DNA of 64,000 nucleotides from Lepraria neglecta. Lineage: Eukaryota > Ascomycota > Lecanoromycetes > Lecanorales > Stereocaulaceae. The stretch is taken from NCBI GenBank assembly GCA_033220425.1, contig CM065646.1:5773501-5837500 (forward strand). Reading direction: 5' to 3'. How positions within the stretch are numbered: position 1 is the first letter of the stretch; each line of letters starts with the position of its first letter. This document shows, in pieces, positions 34,390-44,953 of the stretch. The notes beneath the pieces are model-generated. The model was not told where the DNA came from and ran no database searches. It was given only the letters and a program-made list of their open reading frames with translations. Position numbers and translations under genes: made by a program.

Positions 34390-37317
34390 ATGGAAGTTAC
34401 CAACATCAACTTCCCCTCTAACGATAATCACATCATCAACATGCACCAAATTCCTGTACAACAGGCTATTCGGCCACGAGAGAAGTCGAAACGGCCTCAA
34501 CTGTCGTGTAATCCTTGCAGAGCTCGTAAAGTCAAGGTTCGTACCGCTCGCGTGACAGATTTTGTACCGTCTCTCATCAACATGGTTGCCAGTGTGATCG
34601 GATTCAACCGTGTACAGCATGTTCTTTACACCAGATTGCTGAGCTCTGCCAATTCGACCTTTCTGAGGCAGAGCGGCAGCCGATACTTCAGGCAGAGGCT
34701 CTAAAGGATAGAGATAAGACCATTACTCAACTTCGTAATGAGGTGGCTATCTTGAGAGGGGAACCCATCAAGCTGGAGCCGATGGAGGATGCTCCATTTC
34801 AAAGCGGACAGAAGATAAAATTGCCCCCCAGAGTGCCCCGCAAAGCAACCAATCTAGCTCAGAAGCGAACCTACACTGGAGAGATTAACGACAACATTTA
34901 CTTTGGAAGTCCTGGAATGACAAGCATCGTTGAAGAGGTACGCGAGAATTCATTTCCTGAGTTATCCAATCATCTGACCAGGGCGCCTCAGTTCGCACAT
35001 TTGGCATTTGACCGCAAAAGTGCGAACCTCACCCACACACTACCTCGTGGGACTGATATTTTTGCGTTTCAACTGGCAACATCTCACCCATTTCCCACTC
35101 TTTGGTCTGCTAAAGATGATACTTCGACTTTGATAAAGTTGTTGCCGCCCGAGCCAGACCTCTTCTTCTATCTTGATGTCTTCCAGCGACGAGTGCAAAC
35201 CTGTTCGTTTCCTCACGTTCCTGACGAATGTACGAGCAATGAAGTCCGACGTTTCCTTGAAAACGTCGAGCACAATGCTGCACTTCATCCTGACATGCTA
35301 GCTTTACTCTTTACTACGCTTGCCCAGGGCTCACAGGATGGTGTTTATGACAAGTATGGCGGGAAGTGGGTAGCCGGAAGCGTTGAAGCAGAGTCGAAGA
35401 ATGGCGATGTTTACAGTAAGTCCTTGAATGCTATGCGCAACCCTCCATCGCTAAACGTAGCAGTCGCCGCTGCAATGCAATGTTTGAGGCTTGCTTCTTT
35501 CATGAATCGTCCCACTTTGCTAGTCATCGAGGCGTTGGTCATGATGGGTCCGTATCTCACCAACAGCGGCAAGTTCCTCGATGCATCAGCTCTCTTTGGT
35601 GGGACTGTCAGGCTTGCTCAAAGCATCGGATGTAAGTCTAGAGAACATCTAACCGCTCATTGCTTCCAACCTAACACTTGTAGTGCACCGGGATCCACGT
35701 CTGCTGAACCCTCCCGCACCCTTTAAAGAGGTCAAGATTCGGAAGAATCTCTGGTGGTGGATGCTACACATGGATCAGCAGTACTCAATGACGCTGGGCA
35801 GACCCTTAGCGATATCAAGCATGGGTGACTGCCCGGCTGCTGATCCTATTGTTTCTGATCCAGTCACTCAGAGTCTCTCGAATTACATTGCTCAATTCAG
35901 CATTCTAGGACGACAAATTCTATCTACTGCGTACCTAAACAACGAGCAGATCGATAGGTTCTCGGACGACTTACTAGCGTTACAGAAGACGCTACCTACG
36001 ATGATTCAATTCGATGCAACGTGGCTGGAGAAGGACAAGCCGCTCCCACCTTGGCCGTTGGAGGCTCAAGCAGGAGTCTTACATGCAAAGACGCATAACT
36101 TTCTTATCCTCCTCAACAGACAACGAATTGAGAACGTCCGGAGGAACTCCGACCCCCCATCAATCGACATCAGGACCTTCTCATCCCACAACGATCCCAA
36201 CGGCGTACCACGCGGTCGAGATCGGGTCCTCGCATCCTCCAGAGCACTGCTTGTTGCATTCGAGTATTTCCATATCCGCGTACGTCCGGCGTTGATCTGT
36301 TGGACAATGGGCCAGATGGGTTTCAATGCTGCTATGATTCTGCTTCTGTCGATGCTTGAGACGGGTGACACCCAGGACCTTGCCGCAGTGCAGCATACCT
36401 ACAGCACGTTCCTTGAGATGAATAAGCTTGGCATTCACAAACTTGCAGGCGTGGCGGTCGAGCGGCTTGGTATCATAATGAAAGAATTTCGGACAGGAGA
36501 TCCCGAGAACGAGACGGTTATGGGATCACAAGGAATGATGCTACTGGAAGACCCGGGACTGCAGGGGTCACTACCTGAAACCTACTCACCGCTCAGCTTC
36601 GAGATGGCTGGCGGTGCAAATACCCCTGGCATGCAAAGGTCATCTACTGGGTCGGGACGTGGTGCACAACTTGCAAGAAAGAAAGCTGCACGCAGGCCAA
36701 TGTCTGGTCGTGACATAAAGGGACGGCCCATAAAGAAGGTCATGTCGGGAGCTCATCGCCCAGTGACTGATCGTCGCTTCTCAGACGGCGCACCGCCGCG
36801 ACCTCACAAAAAACAGCGAGCTAATAACCGAAGCACACCAACTCTCTCCCTGCTTACTGCGCTTCCGGGACAGCACCAATTCTCAGTAACACCACAGCCT
36901 ACGGTGAAGCCCGAAACACTTTTCTCCCCCATAGAGTCGACCTTCCAGGCCTTCCACCCCATCAATTCACCCGCACCTCCACCGTTAGACCGCAACCGCG
37001 ACTTAGAAACCACGCCTCGGCCTCAATTCCCCCAACCCCACGAGCACATCCCAGGCCTAACCCAACAACAGCACCACCACGCGGCCTCCGACCCAGGCCA
37101 CGACACCTTCAACTTTAGCAACGCAACCAGCCCGGGCGCCGCAACCGACTTCTTCGACGAAAGCTTCCAAGACGAAAGCTTCCAAAACGCCAGCCAGCAT
37201 TTCGCCGACTTCGATCTCAGTGCGCAAAACCATGCGTCCTACGACCATCCGCCGTATTCGGCGCCTCCCTTCAGCTTGCCGGACGAGCCTAGTTCCGCAT
37301 ATCATCGTCACTTTTAG
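34390..37317 (+). CDS. Zn2Cys6 fungal transcription factor, 939 aa
   Basis: Exons 34,390-34,536, 34,593-35,631 and 35,684-37,317, with introns of 56 nt (GTTCGT...CCAG) and 52 nt (GTAAGT...GTAG). The first splice completes the Zn2Cys6 binuclear cluster: Cys at residues 40, 43, 50, 56, 59 and 68, with Arg/Lys-rich RARKVK between. This binds DNA half-sites, usually CGG. A short coiled coil follows (about 80-105). The middle homology region runs from about residue 170 to 560, with the WWWMLHMDQQYSMTLGRP block typical of fungal-specific regulators. The C-terminus is basic, then Pro/Gln/His-rich and acidic, as in activation domains. The target pathway cannot be told. The intron between the third-Cys half-sites is common in this family. 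Confidence 0.9.
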
Positions 37318-38544
37318 CGTGAGATCATGAGCTATACCCTGCCAGTATACGAAGGGCTATCATTTGATTAATTACTTGATTTGATCAACGACGATTTATG
37401 ACTGCATCAGATGGAGATATGTATAGAGGGGATGAAACTTGTCATTCTCTTCAAAAAAAAGCGAGAGCATAGTCTGGCGTTGTTGCTCAGCATTGCGAAG
37501 CGCTCGATACTTTACTTTTATTTGTTCACCTTCTACAAAATTTGTCGAAATTGTCACGATACGAGAATGGGTTGTGGATACCACCGTGTACCACCATCAC
37601 CCCCGACAAGTACTCAACTTGGAAAATTGGGGCTTTTGGCATGGGCGGATTCCTCATTGCCTTCTCTGATGTTTTCCTTTTTCCTATTTTTCTCGGCGCT
37701 ATTACAAGACTAGACTGAATCTAGGCATCAAGCTTTGCATGCTTGCTTGTATGCGGCATGGCGAAGCGGGGTTCGCCAGAGGACTAGCATAGAATGAATT
37801 CAATGGGCTTCAATGACACGAGCGGGTATCCTGAAAGTTTATTTGAGATGATGGAGGAGAGATCCTGCAAGGTATTGACAATTTAGGTTCAGATCATGCA
37901 CGCTCGAATTCGAGAGATCAGATCATGCACGCGATTACTCGGAGATTCGAAGGTTGTGGATTCATGCAAGATTGCAGGACGTCAGACTTCTTAGTCGGAT
38001 CTATCGTGTAGTGGAAAGTCTGATCCATGCAGAAGAAGATGCCGCGAGGCAAACAGGGCTTTGACCCTTGCGGAGGAAAGTGCCGCTAAACAGGACTGAC
38101 TTTGGCTCTTCGATCTTAGCGGAGGAAAGTGCCGCTGTAGGACTAAGGGCCCTGAAAACTCGCTTCCGACATTGAGGGTTGATCGCCGATGCGAATAGGT
38201 ATGTATGTACATTTTGCCCTTGCCCATGCGCCCCGGAGATCTATCCCTTATCCTTATCTCTAGCTCTAGCTCTAGTACACAATTGCCTCCCTCCTTGCGC
38301 ATAGTCGGTCTCGCTCTCTGCCGAGTTGTATTCGTAGTGGTTGTGGTTGCGGAGTGGCGATGTGAGGTGGTAATAAATTGGTGTGGAGGGGAGAGTTTAT
38401 ACTCTGTGCAGTTGCACGCGAGGATTAGCATAGTGGTCCTTGCTTGAAGTAAGGAGTTGTGGATTGGTGGAGGATGGGCTTGGGTTATGGACAAGCCGAG
38501 AGAGGTGGGAATGATGGGGGTGGTGGGGGAGGATGAAGGGTGAC
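37318..38544. other. intergenic stretch with short direct repeats
   Basis: Holds the 3' regions of two convergent genes. Two small direct repeats stand out: GATCATGCACGC at 37,892 and 37,921, and GCGGAGGAAAGTGCCGCT at 38,070 and 38,119. No gene is supported. Confidence 0.5.
38070..38136. repeat. 18-bp direct repeat, period 49 bp
   Basis: GCGGAGGAAAGTGCCGCT occurs at 38,070-38,087 and again, identical, at 38,119-38,136. Each copy itself begins with GCGG and ends with CCGC(T), so it can form a small hairpin. A partial third copy (GAAGATGCCGCGAGG) lies just upstream near 38,034. Confidence 0.7.
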
Positions 38545-39060
38545 TCACGGAACCATGGATGGTAGGATGTCGCTGTAGCTGGAGGCGAAGAAGGCGACTG
38601 CGGCCTGCAATGAACAAACATCAATCAGCATTCTTGTTCAGTAAGACTTGACGCAAGTCCAATCGCGCAAAGCTCCTCGAGCATCATAGTAGACCCCTGG
38701 TAGATTCGATAGTCTCCCATCTCGTCTCGATCCTCCAAAAGCCCACAATTATGTTTCCTTGCCGTTCAAATCCTCCCTCCATCCCAATCTCTCGTATACC
38801 TCCTCCGCTCTTGTGTTTGCCCCCCTTCCTCATTGCGCAGCCCCCTCCTCATACAAAATGAAGTTCTCTCAACTCACCCCAAACATCCCCACAGCTCTAA
38901 TAACGCTCTGATTCTCCTTCGCCGTCAACGCATCATACGTATTCCTAAGCGCATTCCCTACTGAGCTCGTCGACTCGTCCCCTCGAGGTCGTTTATTGAC
39001 TGCGGAGGATCTGGATGTCGAGGACGTTGGTGTAGCGGTTGGGGCGCGTTTGGGAGGCAT
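38545..39060 (-). CDS. TOM6: TOM6-like mitochondrial import receptor subunit
   Basis: Exon 1 39,060-38,878 and exon 2 38,604-38,545, split by a 273-nt intron (GTGAGT donor, CAG acceptor), much longer than the others here. The product has 80 residues: a basic, Ser/Thr/Pro-rich N-terminus (MPPKRAPTATPTSS), then YDALTAKENQSVIRAVGMFG joined to AAVAFFASSYSDIL, ending SMVP. This order (an LT..EN motif, then one helix with MFGAAV) is that of fungal Tom6, a single-helix tail-anchored protein that stabilises the TOM complex in the outer mitochondrial membrane. The splice is phase 0 and rebuilds the transmembrane helix, which is the main support for it. The identification rests on a short sequence. Confidence 0.72.
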
Positions 39061-39899
39061 ATTGCTAGGCTGTGGATTGCGGAGACTGTGAGGGTAGAAG
39101 GGGAAGAGAGAGGATATGCTGGTGTTGGGTGTGTTGGATTTGGTTGCGATGGGTTTGGGAGACGAAGGAGAGCGCTAACAAAGGACTTGGTTGTCATGTC
39201 CAAATTGGACTTGTTACGATGAGGACTGGACAAATATTCTACAATGCAAGATTTACTTTGTAGTGGATGTATGTCATGCTTGTGCCAATGAACATGGGCC
39301 TTCTAAGCCCAGAGGTTCAATTTGTAGGTTCATAGTGGCGATCGAAAGAAGCTGTATGCACAAAGATGCGCACATGTAAGCTGGCTTATAAGGACAAGGT
39401 CATCAGATACGGTGGTATCAACTTCACTTCCACCCGATCATCACCGGTTAGCGTCGCTTTTCATTTACGCAAAGGCTGCGCTATGTATTACGCTGCTCGG
39501 CCACCATGTTCATCTTGAATTCGGCTCATGCGGAGGAGGTTTATGCGAAGGTGCCTAAGATACTGAGGGTACTCGAGACGAAAAGACAAGCCCATTGATC
39601 TTGCCATTGGCTACAGGCCGCATCCTCGTCCTATGTAGGCCAGACTTAATGGAAAAGGCATCATATCCTACTGATTATGTGTGGGTCCAGATATTGCGCT
39701 TTTTGACGGCTTTCCTGTCCCAGTGGAGGTAGAGGAAATCGTGGTAAGGGGCTAACGCATGTTCGTTATATGGAATAGAAACCCTTTGCACCTTTGCGAA
39801 AGAGGCAAGTCAATCAAAGCATCGGTATTGTTGTGGCCCGCATGAGATATAAGCACCCTGACGAATGACAGTGAGCCGAACGCAAAATGACGGGGCAGG
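39061..39899. other. intergenic stretch, no supported gene
   Basis: About 840 bases containing the TOM6-like promoter on its left side. Nothing else was recognised. Confidence 0.45.
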
Positions 39900-42335
39900 C
39901 TAAAATTCAGGATTTTTCTGAGACGGTAGCTCGAAGACCTCAGACGCTAGCTCGCAGATCTCAGACGCTCTTCGCACCCCACCGCCAAATACTTGTTGGC
40001 GGTGGGGTGCGAATAGCTCCTGCAACCCGATCATATCTTCGCGAGCATCTTCGTTTTGGCCTTCAATCTCATGAACATTATGTTTAAGCCAGTCGTCGTA
40101 GCTTTTCTGTCGAGGCCACCAACTATCGTTCTTCAGAAAGTCTCTGTAATCCATACTTCCATACCAATCATTCCGCACGTGTGTCTTGAGTGTTGTCATG
40201 TCCAGTACAGGAAATTGAAGCAAACCATCGACAACTCCAACTTGCATGCGCATCCCTAGTGATTCCAAGACATCGACAACGTAATTGTGAGGAGCTCCAT
40301 CATAAATACGGATGTATAAACGCTTGTCGTGGAAAAGCACATTTTTGGACCAAACTAGAAGCGTCATTGATGGCCATTGACCCTTGTAGGGAACAAATTG
40401 GACATTCCAAGGCGGAGGCTGCGCGAGCAGACCTAGCAGTACCAGTGTGTGATGCATAGTGCTGGAGTTCTCGGCATTGTTGATTTTCATATTTGTTACA
40501 GCTTCCTGCAGACCGGCTACACAGGCTAGATGAGACCACAGGGTGATGTCATGTACCAATCGTTGACCTATCGCGCAGTCGAGACCGTACCGAGGCCTCT
40601 GAAGCTTCATGTACGGACTATCTTCGGCGAATAATTGATCCACAGAAGTCGGTATACCTGGTAAAGGATGGTGTATGCATACTGCTGAGCAAGATGGCGA
40701 GCAGGGCGAGGACCACTTCGCAGGTAGAATGCATCGTGGGTCATACCGAGTGCTGAAAACCGTAATCATTACACGCGTGACCATTTCGTCCGACATAGTG
40801 GAGCTTAAGCATGCTACAATGCTGGCGAGGGTCCAAACCAATTGATCTCCATTTCGAGCCAAGTCCAGGACTGCAAGAGCATCTGGCGAGGTGCCAGCAT
40901 CACCGTCAGTCAATTCATTTAGTTTTCGAATCCATTGTTGCATTTTGGATGGTAAGAACATTTCCGGCTTCGTATCTCCGCGATGATTACTCTGGAACAG
41001 CGGCTTGTAGTAGAAAGCGTAGTACATGGGCAGCGAGAAGTTGGCTTGATCATCCGACGTCACTGGCTGCGAGGATTGAGACATGCGCTCTAATTGAATT
41101 GTATTGCTATACAATTTTGGTACCGTGGTTCCAAATAATGATTTTGCCTGCTGTAGCAACGGCGTCAAAAGCTCCTGTTGTAGCGTTAATCCAATTGATG
41201 CTTCGACAAAAGTTAACCAAGGCGAAACACCTTTAAACTATTGTAGAGTTCATGCAATGACATCAGGACCACAGTGGCAGAATTCCCCTTAGCTTTGAGC
41301 AGCCGTCGGTCTGATCCCTCGCGAGTGGTGTTTATCATGATCACGAGGCTCTTCAATTCTTCAACTTTTCGACCAATTTCCAGCTCAAGTTGACGTAGTC
41401 CCCGCTTTAGTCCTGTGATCTCCTGCGTCATGAGTTCCTGGTTCATGTCCAGCCTCTCTGCAATTTCAGCCCGAGTGTGCTGATGTTCTTCCCCAACTTT
41501 AGTAGATACGTTTTGTCCCTCTGCAGATATAGCACGATCTTGTTCGCAGACTGCACCAGCGATTGCGTTCAGTACCTCCGTACGTGACTTTCGATCTTCG
41601 TTGGCGGCGATGGTACGGTTTCGCTCGTTCTGTTCTTCCAAGAGCACGGTCGTCGATTCGATCTCCTGCCTCAGCACACCTTGGGTTTGCGTATGTAATG
41701 TCCGGAGCTCTCTGCTCTGCGCTTCGCTGGCTGTGATCACTTGATCCCTTGACTCTTGCACCGCCTCTAATATCTGTGTAGCTCCCCGCTTTGTAGCATC
41801 GTCAAGCTTTTGGAATGCCTCCGTTTGTTGGACACTTGATACATCGACACGAGCTCTAAGCGTGACACGATTAGCCGTCGATACTGGCATCCAATCTCCT
41901 GGTCTTGGGATGGTACCTCAAGTCAAATGTGGCATGGAGGATCAACTCCTGTCGGAACGCTGCTACTCGGCTCTCAAGACGCTGGAGCTTCTCCTTGCCC
42001 CACAAAGCTTTCAACGCCTTTCTCAGACTTTGAGATCTGGAGTGTTTCCCTTTGGCTGCCATCCCTTGCAGAGCCTTGAGCAGCTCCTCTGCTACCTCGC
42101 TGCAGCGCGAACACAGCTTCTCTAGCACAGGATCCGAAGGCCCATCTGCAGCCTTTATGTTGCCCGTCAAGGTCTTCAAGTGACTAGCAGCATTCTCCTG
42201 ATCATCATGTTCCTCGAGTGTGCCCGAGGCAGAGTCATAAATTTGGCCGGTCTTGGAGACCACGCCCCCTGCGAAGTCGAGGAATTGGAGGATGTTGCCA
42301 GCTAAGCTGACGGCGGCGATGGTTTCCATGGCCAT
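39900..42335 (-). CDS. protein with fungal STAND/NLR-type N-terminal domain, 772 aa
   Basis: Exons 42,335-41,917, 41,855-41,231 and 41,174-39,900; introns of 61 nt (GTACCA donor, CTAAT branch, TTAG acceptor) and 56 nt (GTGTTT donor, AACAG acceptor). Both splices keep the frame. Residues about 1-150 (METIAAVSLAGNILQFLDF, IYDSASGTLEEH, then a LWGKEKLQRLE helix) match the helical domain found at the N-terminus of many fungal NACHT/NB-ARC proteins. A coiled region rich in Glu, Gln and Arg follows to about 340. The last 430 residues show no known fold and no Walker A motif, so the nucleotide-binding part usual in NLRs is missing. The extreme C-terminus is encoded by tandem repeats and a palindrome and may be recently acquired. 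A role in non-self recognition is inference only. Confidence 0.75.
39927..40013. repeat. tandem 21-bp repeat and perfect 18-bp palindrome inside the 3' coding end
   Basis: Two 21-bp units starting TAGCTCG and ending TCAGACGC lie at 39,927-39,947 and 39,948-39,968, differing at two positions. Directly after them TTCGCACCCCACCGCCAA (39,971-39,988) is repeated exactly in inverted form at 39,996-40,013, leaving a 7-base loop. On the minus strand it encodes FAPHRQQ..FGGGVRR. Confidence 0.85.
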
Positions 42336-42933
42336 CCATCACCCCAACAGTGAAAAATGTCTGGAAAGCCGCATCCCCGACAGGAATGGGAAGAGATTGA
42401 GACATCGTCGTGGCACAGCTGATGTACTTAAGAAGTAGCCTTACTGAAGGGAAGGTGGGTGGATAGACGGCTAACCTGTATTTAGCTGGCGTGAAATGAA
42501 GTCTTGGCGCTGGATTCTCGTTTGTCACCTCTTGAACTTGTCAACACATTTCCTCACCTGTTACTACTATGAGCTCAACATCCTACGAGACTTACAGCAT
42601 CCATAGCGTTCCATATTACAATGTCTAATGTAGGACTCGTCAATTTGTTTGTATCGATGTCAAATTAGCAAAGGGTGACTGCATGTCCTGCTAGCGAGCT
42701 TTCAACTTCATTTCTATTAACCTGCATGTTTTATCAAAGAAGGAGGGCCTCGACACCCCGAACCAGATGCCTTGTACCCATCTATGTCTCCTGTTCTCCA
42801 GCCAAGTCCAACGCATGCAAGCTGGGAATTCTCCCAGAAAAAGGTATCAAAAAATCATCACGCCGGTCTCATGCCTCCTTTCCTCCGCAAAAAGCAACTC
42901 TGCCGCATGGGAGGGTCGAGCGGAGGCATATCC
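42336..42933. other. intergenic, no supported gene
   Basis: About 600 bases upstream of the STAND-type gene. Plus-strand frames in the second half run into the next minus-strand gene and look like its mirror. Confidence 0.45.
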
Positions 42934-43116
42934 TTAGTGCATATGTGGCGGCTTGCATTGTCCGTCCTTGATGGCCTGCTTCATTTGCTCTTCGGTAAAG
43001 AAGCCGGATTTGTAGACAGCCAGCATTGGAAAGAAGTGGGCGCCGAATAGGATGGGTGTCCATGCAACGACTTTGCCGGTAGTCTTGGCAGCGCTGAGGA
43101 TTCGTGAGAACGCCAT
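42934..43116 (-). CDS. tiny single-helix protein, tandem family member A (60 aa)
   Basis: ATG at 43,116 was preferred over an in-frame ATG at 43,209 because the sisters start at the same point (M-x-F-x-R). The sequence is MAFSRILSAAKTTGK, a hydrophobic helix VVAWTPILFGAHFFPMLAVY, then KSGFFTEEQMKQA and a short tail. Together with the genes at 43,610-43,837 and 44,425-44,586 it forms a tandem set sharing M-x-F-x-R-(I/L), a basic residue, one membrane helix containing Pro and ending in A..K, then a G(F/L) and an acidic helix. Size and layout resemble small mitochondrial inner-membrane proteins, but I do not recognise the family. About 170-300 bases upstream lies a block conserved with the sisters. 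Confidence 0.68.
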   Translation of the reverse strand: MAFSRILSAAKTTGKVVAWTPILFGAHFFPMLAVYKSGFFTEEQMKQAIKDGQCKPPHMH

Positions 43117-43283
43117 GCTGGAGTTGTTTGAAGACTGGTGAATGTTTGGTTGAATGTATGCGTTTCTGGTAGATCGAGGATCGAGGATTGGAGGAGGTTT
43201 GGTGATCATTCAACAGAAAGAAGCAAGAAGAATTGGAAACTTATACCTTTGCCTGCCCATGTGATGGGTGTTGTGTCGGCAAT

Positions 43284-43412
43284 TTGTGTTATGTGAAGAG
43301 TGTTGCACGGCGGCTATCTACGTGCTGTGTGATGGCTTCATTGCCCGACTTTGTTAGCCGCCTAAAAAAGTGTTGAAACGGAGCTTTGATACGTTTCAAG
43401 TGGAAAGTATGT
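43284..43412 (-). promoter_or_regulatory. conserved upstream block of tandem member A
   Basis: Plus-strand words GCTATCT, GTGCTGTGT, CTTCATTGCCCGACTTTGTT and TTCAAGTGG..AGTATGTG recur in the same order upstream of member B (44,012-44,143). A part (ACTGTGTCATAACTTCATTG, then TCCGACTT) lies upstream of member C. It is too far from the start codon to be coding and is better conserved than the rest of the spacer. Confidence 0.6.
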
Positions 43413-43609
43413 GAATTTTATGCGAGAGTGGCGGATTTCAATGGCATTCAATGCCGCCACACTATTGAAGATAAGGTATTATCATGGGACCTGGTTTGTT
43501 GACGATTTGGCTAACGTGCTATGGGTTGTATTTTTCACCTGATAAAGGCAGCAAGACTCAAACGCACTAAATCAGGAACTCTAAACTTCCCTGCTGATAC
43601 TTGATATGA

Positions 43610-43837
43610 TCAGAACACGAACCCCAAATCCCATCCACGTGGCTCTGGTTGACCGTCCTTGCCGCGCTGCAGCTCCTCTTCGCGAAGGTTACCTGCATAT
43701 TTGGAGTCCTCATCTTTCAGGAGGCCTGTCTTCTGAAGCGCCACGACGCTTCCGACGTTCGCGGCAAAGACAGAGGGCATGAAAATGACGGCTTTGCTGA
43801 TGTGTTTGGCGGCGCCGATGAGACGTGGGAACCACAT
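43610..43837 (-). CDS. tiny single-helix protein, tandem family member B (75 aa)
   Basis: ATG at 43,837: MWFPRLIGAAKHISK, then a hydrophobic helix AVIFMPSVFAANVGSVVAL, QKTGLLKDEDSKYAG and a charged tail ending in WDLGFVF. The tail is about 20 residues longer than in the sisters. It aligns with member A over the first 45 residues and with member C even better (FPRL, then IANVG/AANVG, then VALQK.GL / MALRKIGL). No intron or stop is present, so at least this copy is likely expressed. Function unknown; membrane location is inferred from the helix. Confidence 0.68.
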   Translation of the reverse strand: MWFPRLIGAAKHISKAVIFMPSVFAANVGSVVALQKTGLLKDEDSKYAGNLREEELQRGKDGQPEPRGWDLGFVF

Positions 43838-44011
43838 GGTACTGTTCTGATCTTCTGGTGGAGTTTCTGTTTCTTTAGTTGACAGAGCTCGAATGTGGTG
43901 GATTGAAGATTGAGGGGGTGATCGGTGATGGATAATGATGAAAGAGGAAGGGTAGGTAGAGGGTGTGTGGGTATATCCAAGTCTTTGCAGTGTTGACGGT
44001 TGTTTAGGACC

Positions 44012-44143
44012 ATGTGTTAAGTAGAGAGTGTTGAGATATTGCTATCTTTGTGCTGTGTTGTGGATTTATTGTCTGGCTCTGTTGTATAACAAGAGAGTAT
44101 TGGCTTTGGACATTGTTACTTTTACTTCAAGTGGTAAGCATGT
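44012..44143 (-). promoter_or_regulatory. conserved upstream block of tandem member B
   Basis: Plus-strand sequence GTGTTAAGTAGAGAGTGTTG, then GCTATCTTTGTGCTGTGTTG, TTTATTGTCTGGCTCTGTTG and TTCAAGTGGTAAGCATGTGA parallels the block at 43,284-43,412 at equal distance from the start codon. It is probably a shared promoter duplicated with the genes. Confidence 0.6.
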
Positions 44144-44424
44144 GAGATGCTCTGTTGCCTCACCATTACATGGACAGTCTATTGAGAGAAGTGTGTTGAG
44201 CATTTTGCAAGCATCTTTGATTTCATTATTGACTGCATAATGCTAATAGAAGAGCAAGGACTAGAGCACTGTATTAAAGTCCTATTACTGCCACGCTTGT
44301 GCATACACCCTCCGAGCCAGCCATCGTATGCTTCTTGAAAGACCAAAAGGAGACAACCACAGCCTCCAATCCTCCAACATCCTGACCGAGGGCTGTGAAT
44401 CTTGTGTGTTGGGGAGGCACGTGC

Positions 44425-44586
44425 TTAGTGCTTGCGAGGTGACTTATGGAACTTCTCAAGATCCTTGTCGCTCATAAGACCTATCTTGCGGAGGGCCATG
44501 ACAGTTCCAACATTTGCAATGACGATGAGGGGTATAATAGCGACTCCTTTGAGGATTGAAACACCGGAAAGACGTGGGAACGGCAT
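44425..44586 (-). CDS. tiny single-helix protein, tandem family member C (53 aa)
   Basis: ATG at 44,586 gives MPFPRLSGVSILKG, a helix VAIIPLIVIANVGTVMAL, then RKIGLMSDKDLEKFHKS and a basic end. An in-frame ATG much further up (44,847) exists, but the sequence before 44,586 has no likeness to the sisters and is low in coding character, so the short start was chosen. The match to member B around the helix (ANVG.V.AL.K.GL) is the clearest in the set. Confidence 0.66.
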   Translation of the reverse strand: MPFPRLSGVSILKGVAIIPLIVIANVGTVMALRKIGLMSDKDLEKFHKSPRKH

Positions 44587-44790
44587 TTTGTTCGTGTATC
44601 TGTGTCGTTGAAGGTTTTTGGATTGGTGGTACTCGTATGAAGTGGATTGAAGGTTGGAGATATTTTTTTTGGGTGACCCAATGTGTTGGCCGTGGTGGTG
44701 GTCTGAGGTTGATGTGGAGATTGCGAAGATGAAGAAATTTGAAAGACAAAAGGTATATTTATAGTTTTTCCGTCGCTGTATCAACTGTTG

Positions 44791-44900
44791 TGTAACAGAA
44801 AAAGTGTTGTGCCAAAAGTGTCCAAACGTTATTCTACACTGTGTCATAACTTCATTGTCCGACTTGTCACTGTGTTATCCTCAGAGTGACAAGCACGTTA
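44791..44900 (-). promoter_or_regulatory. upstream block of tandem member C, partly conserved
   Basis: The plus-strand words GTGTAACAGAAAAAGTGTTG, CACTGTGTCATAACTTCATT, GTCCGACTTGTCACTG and GTGACAAGCACGT correspond in order to parts of the blocks upstream of members A and B, with more divergence. It also lies close to the 3' end of the proline dehydrogenase gene. Confidence 0.5.
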
Positions 44901-44953
44901 TGCGGTACCCGCGCTGACTTTTATCTCAGGGATAGATTTCTCATAGACGACAT

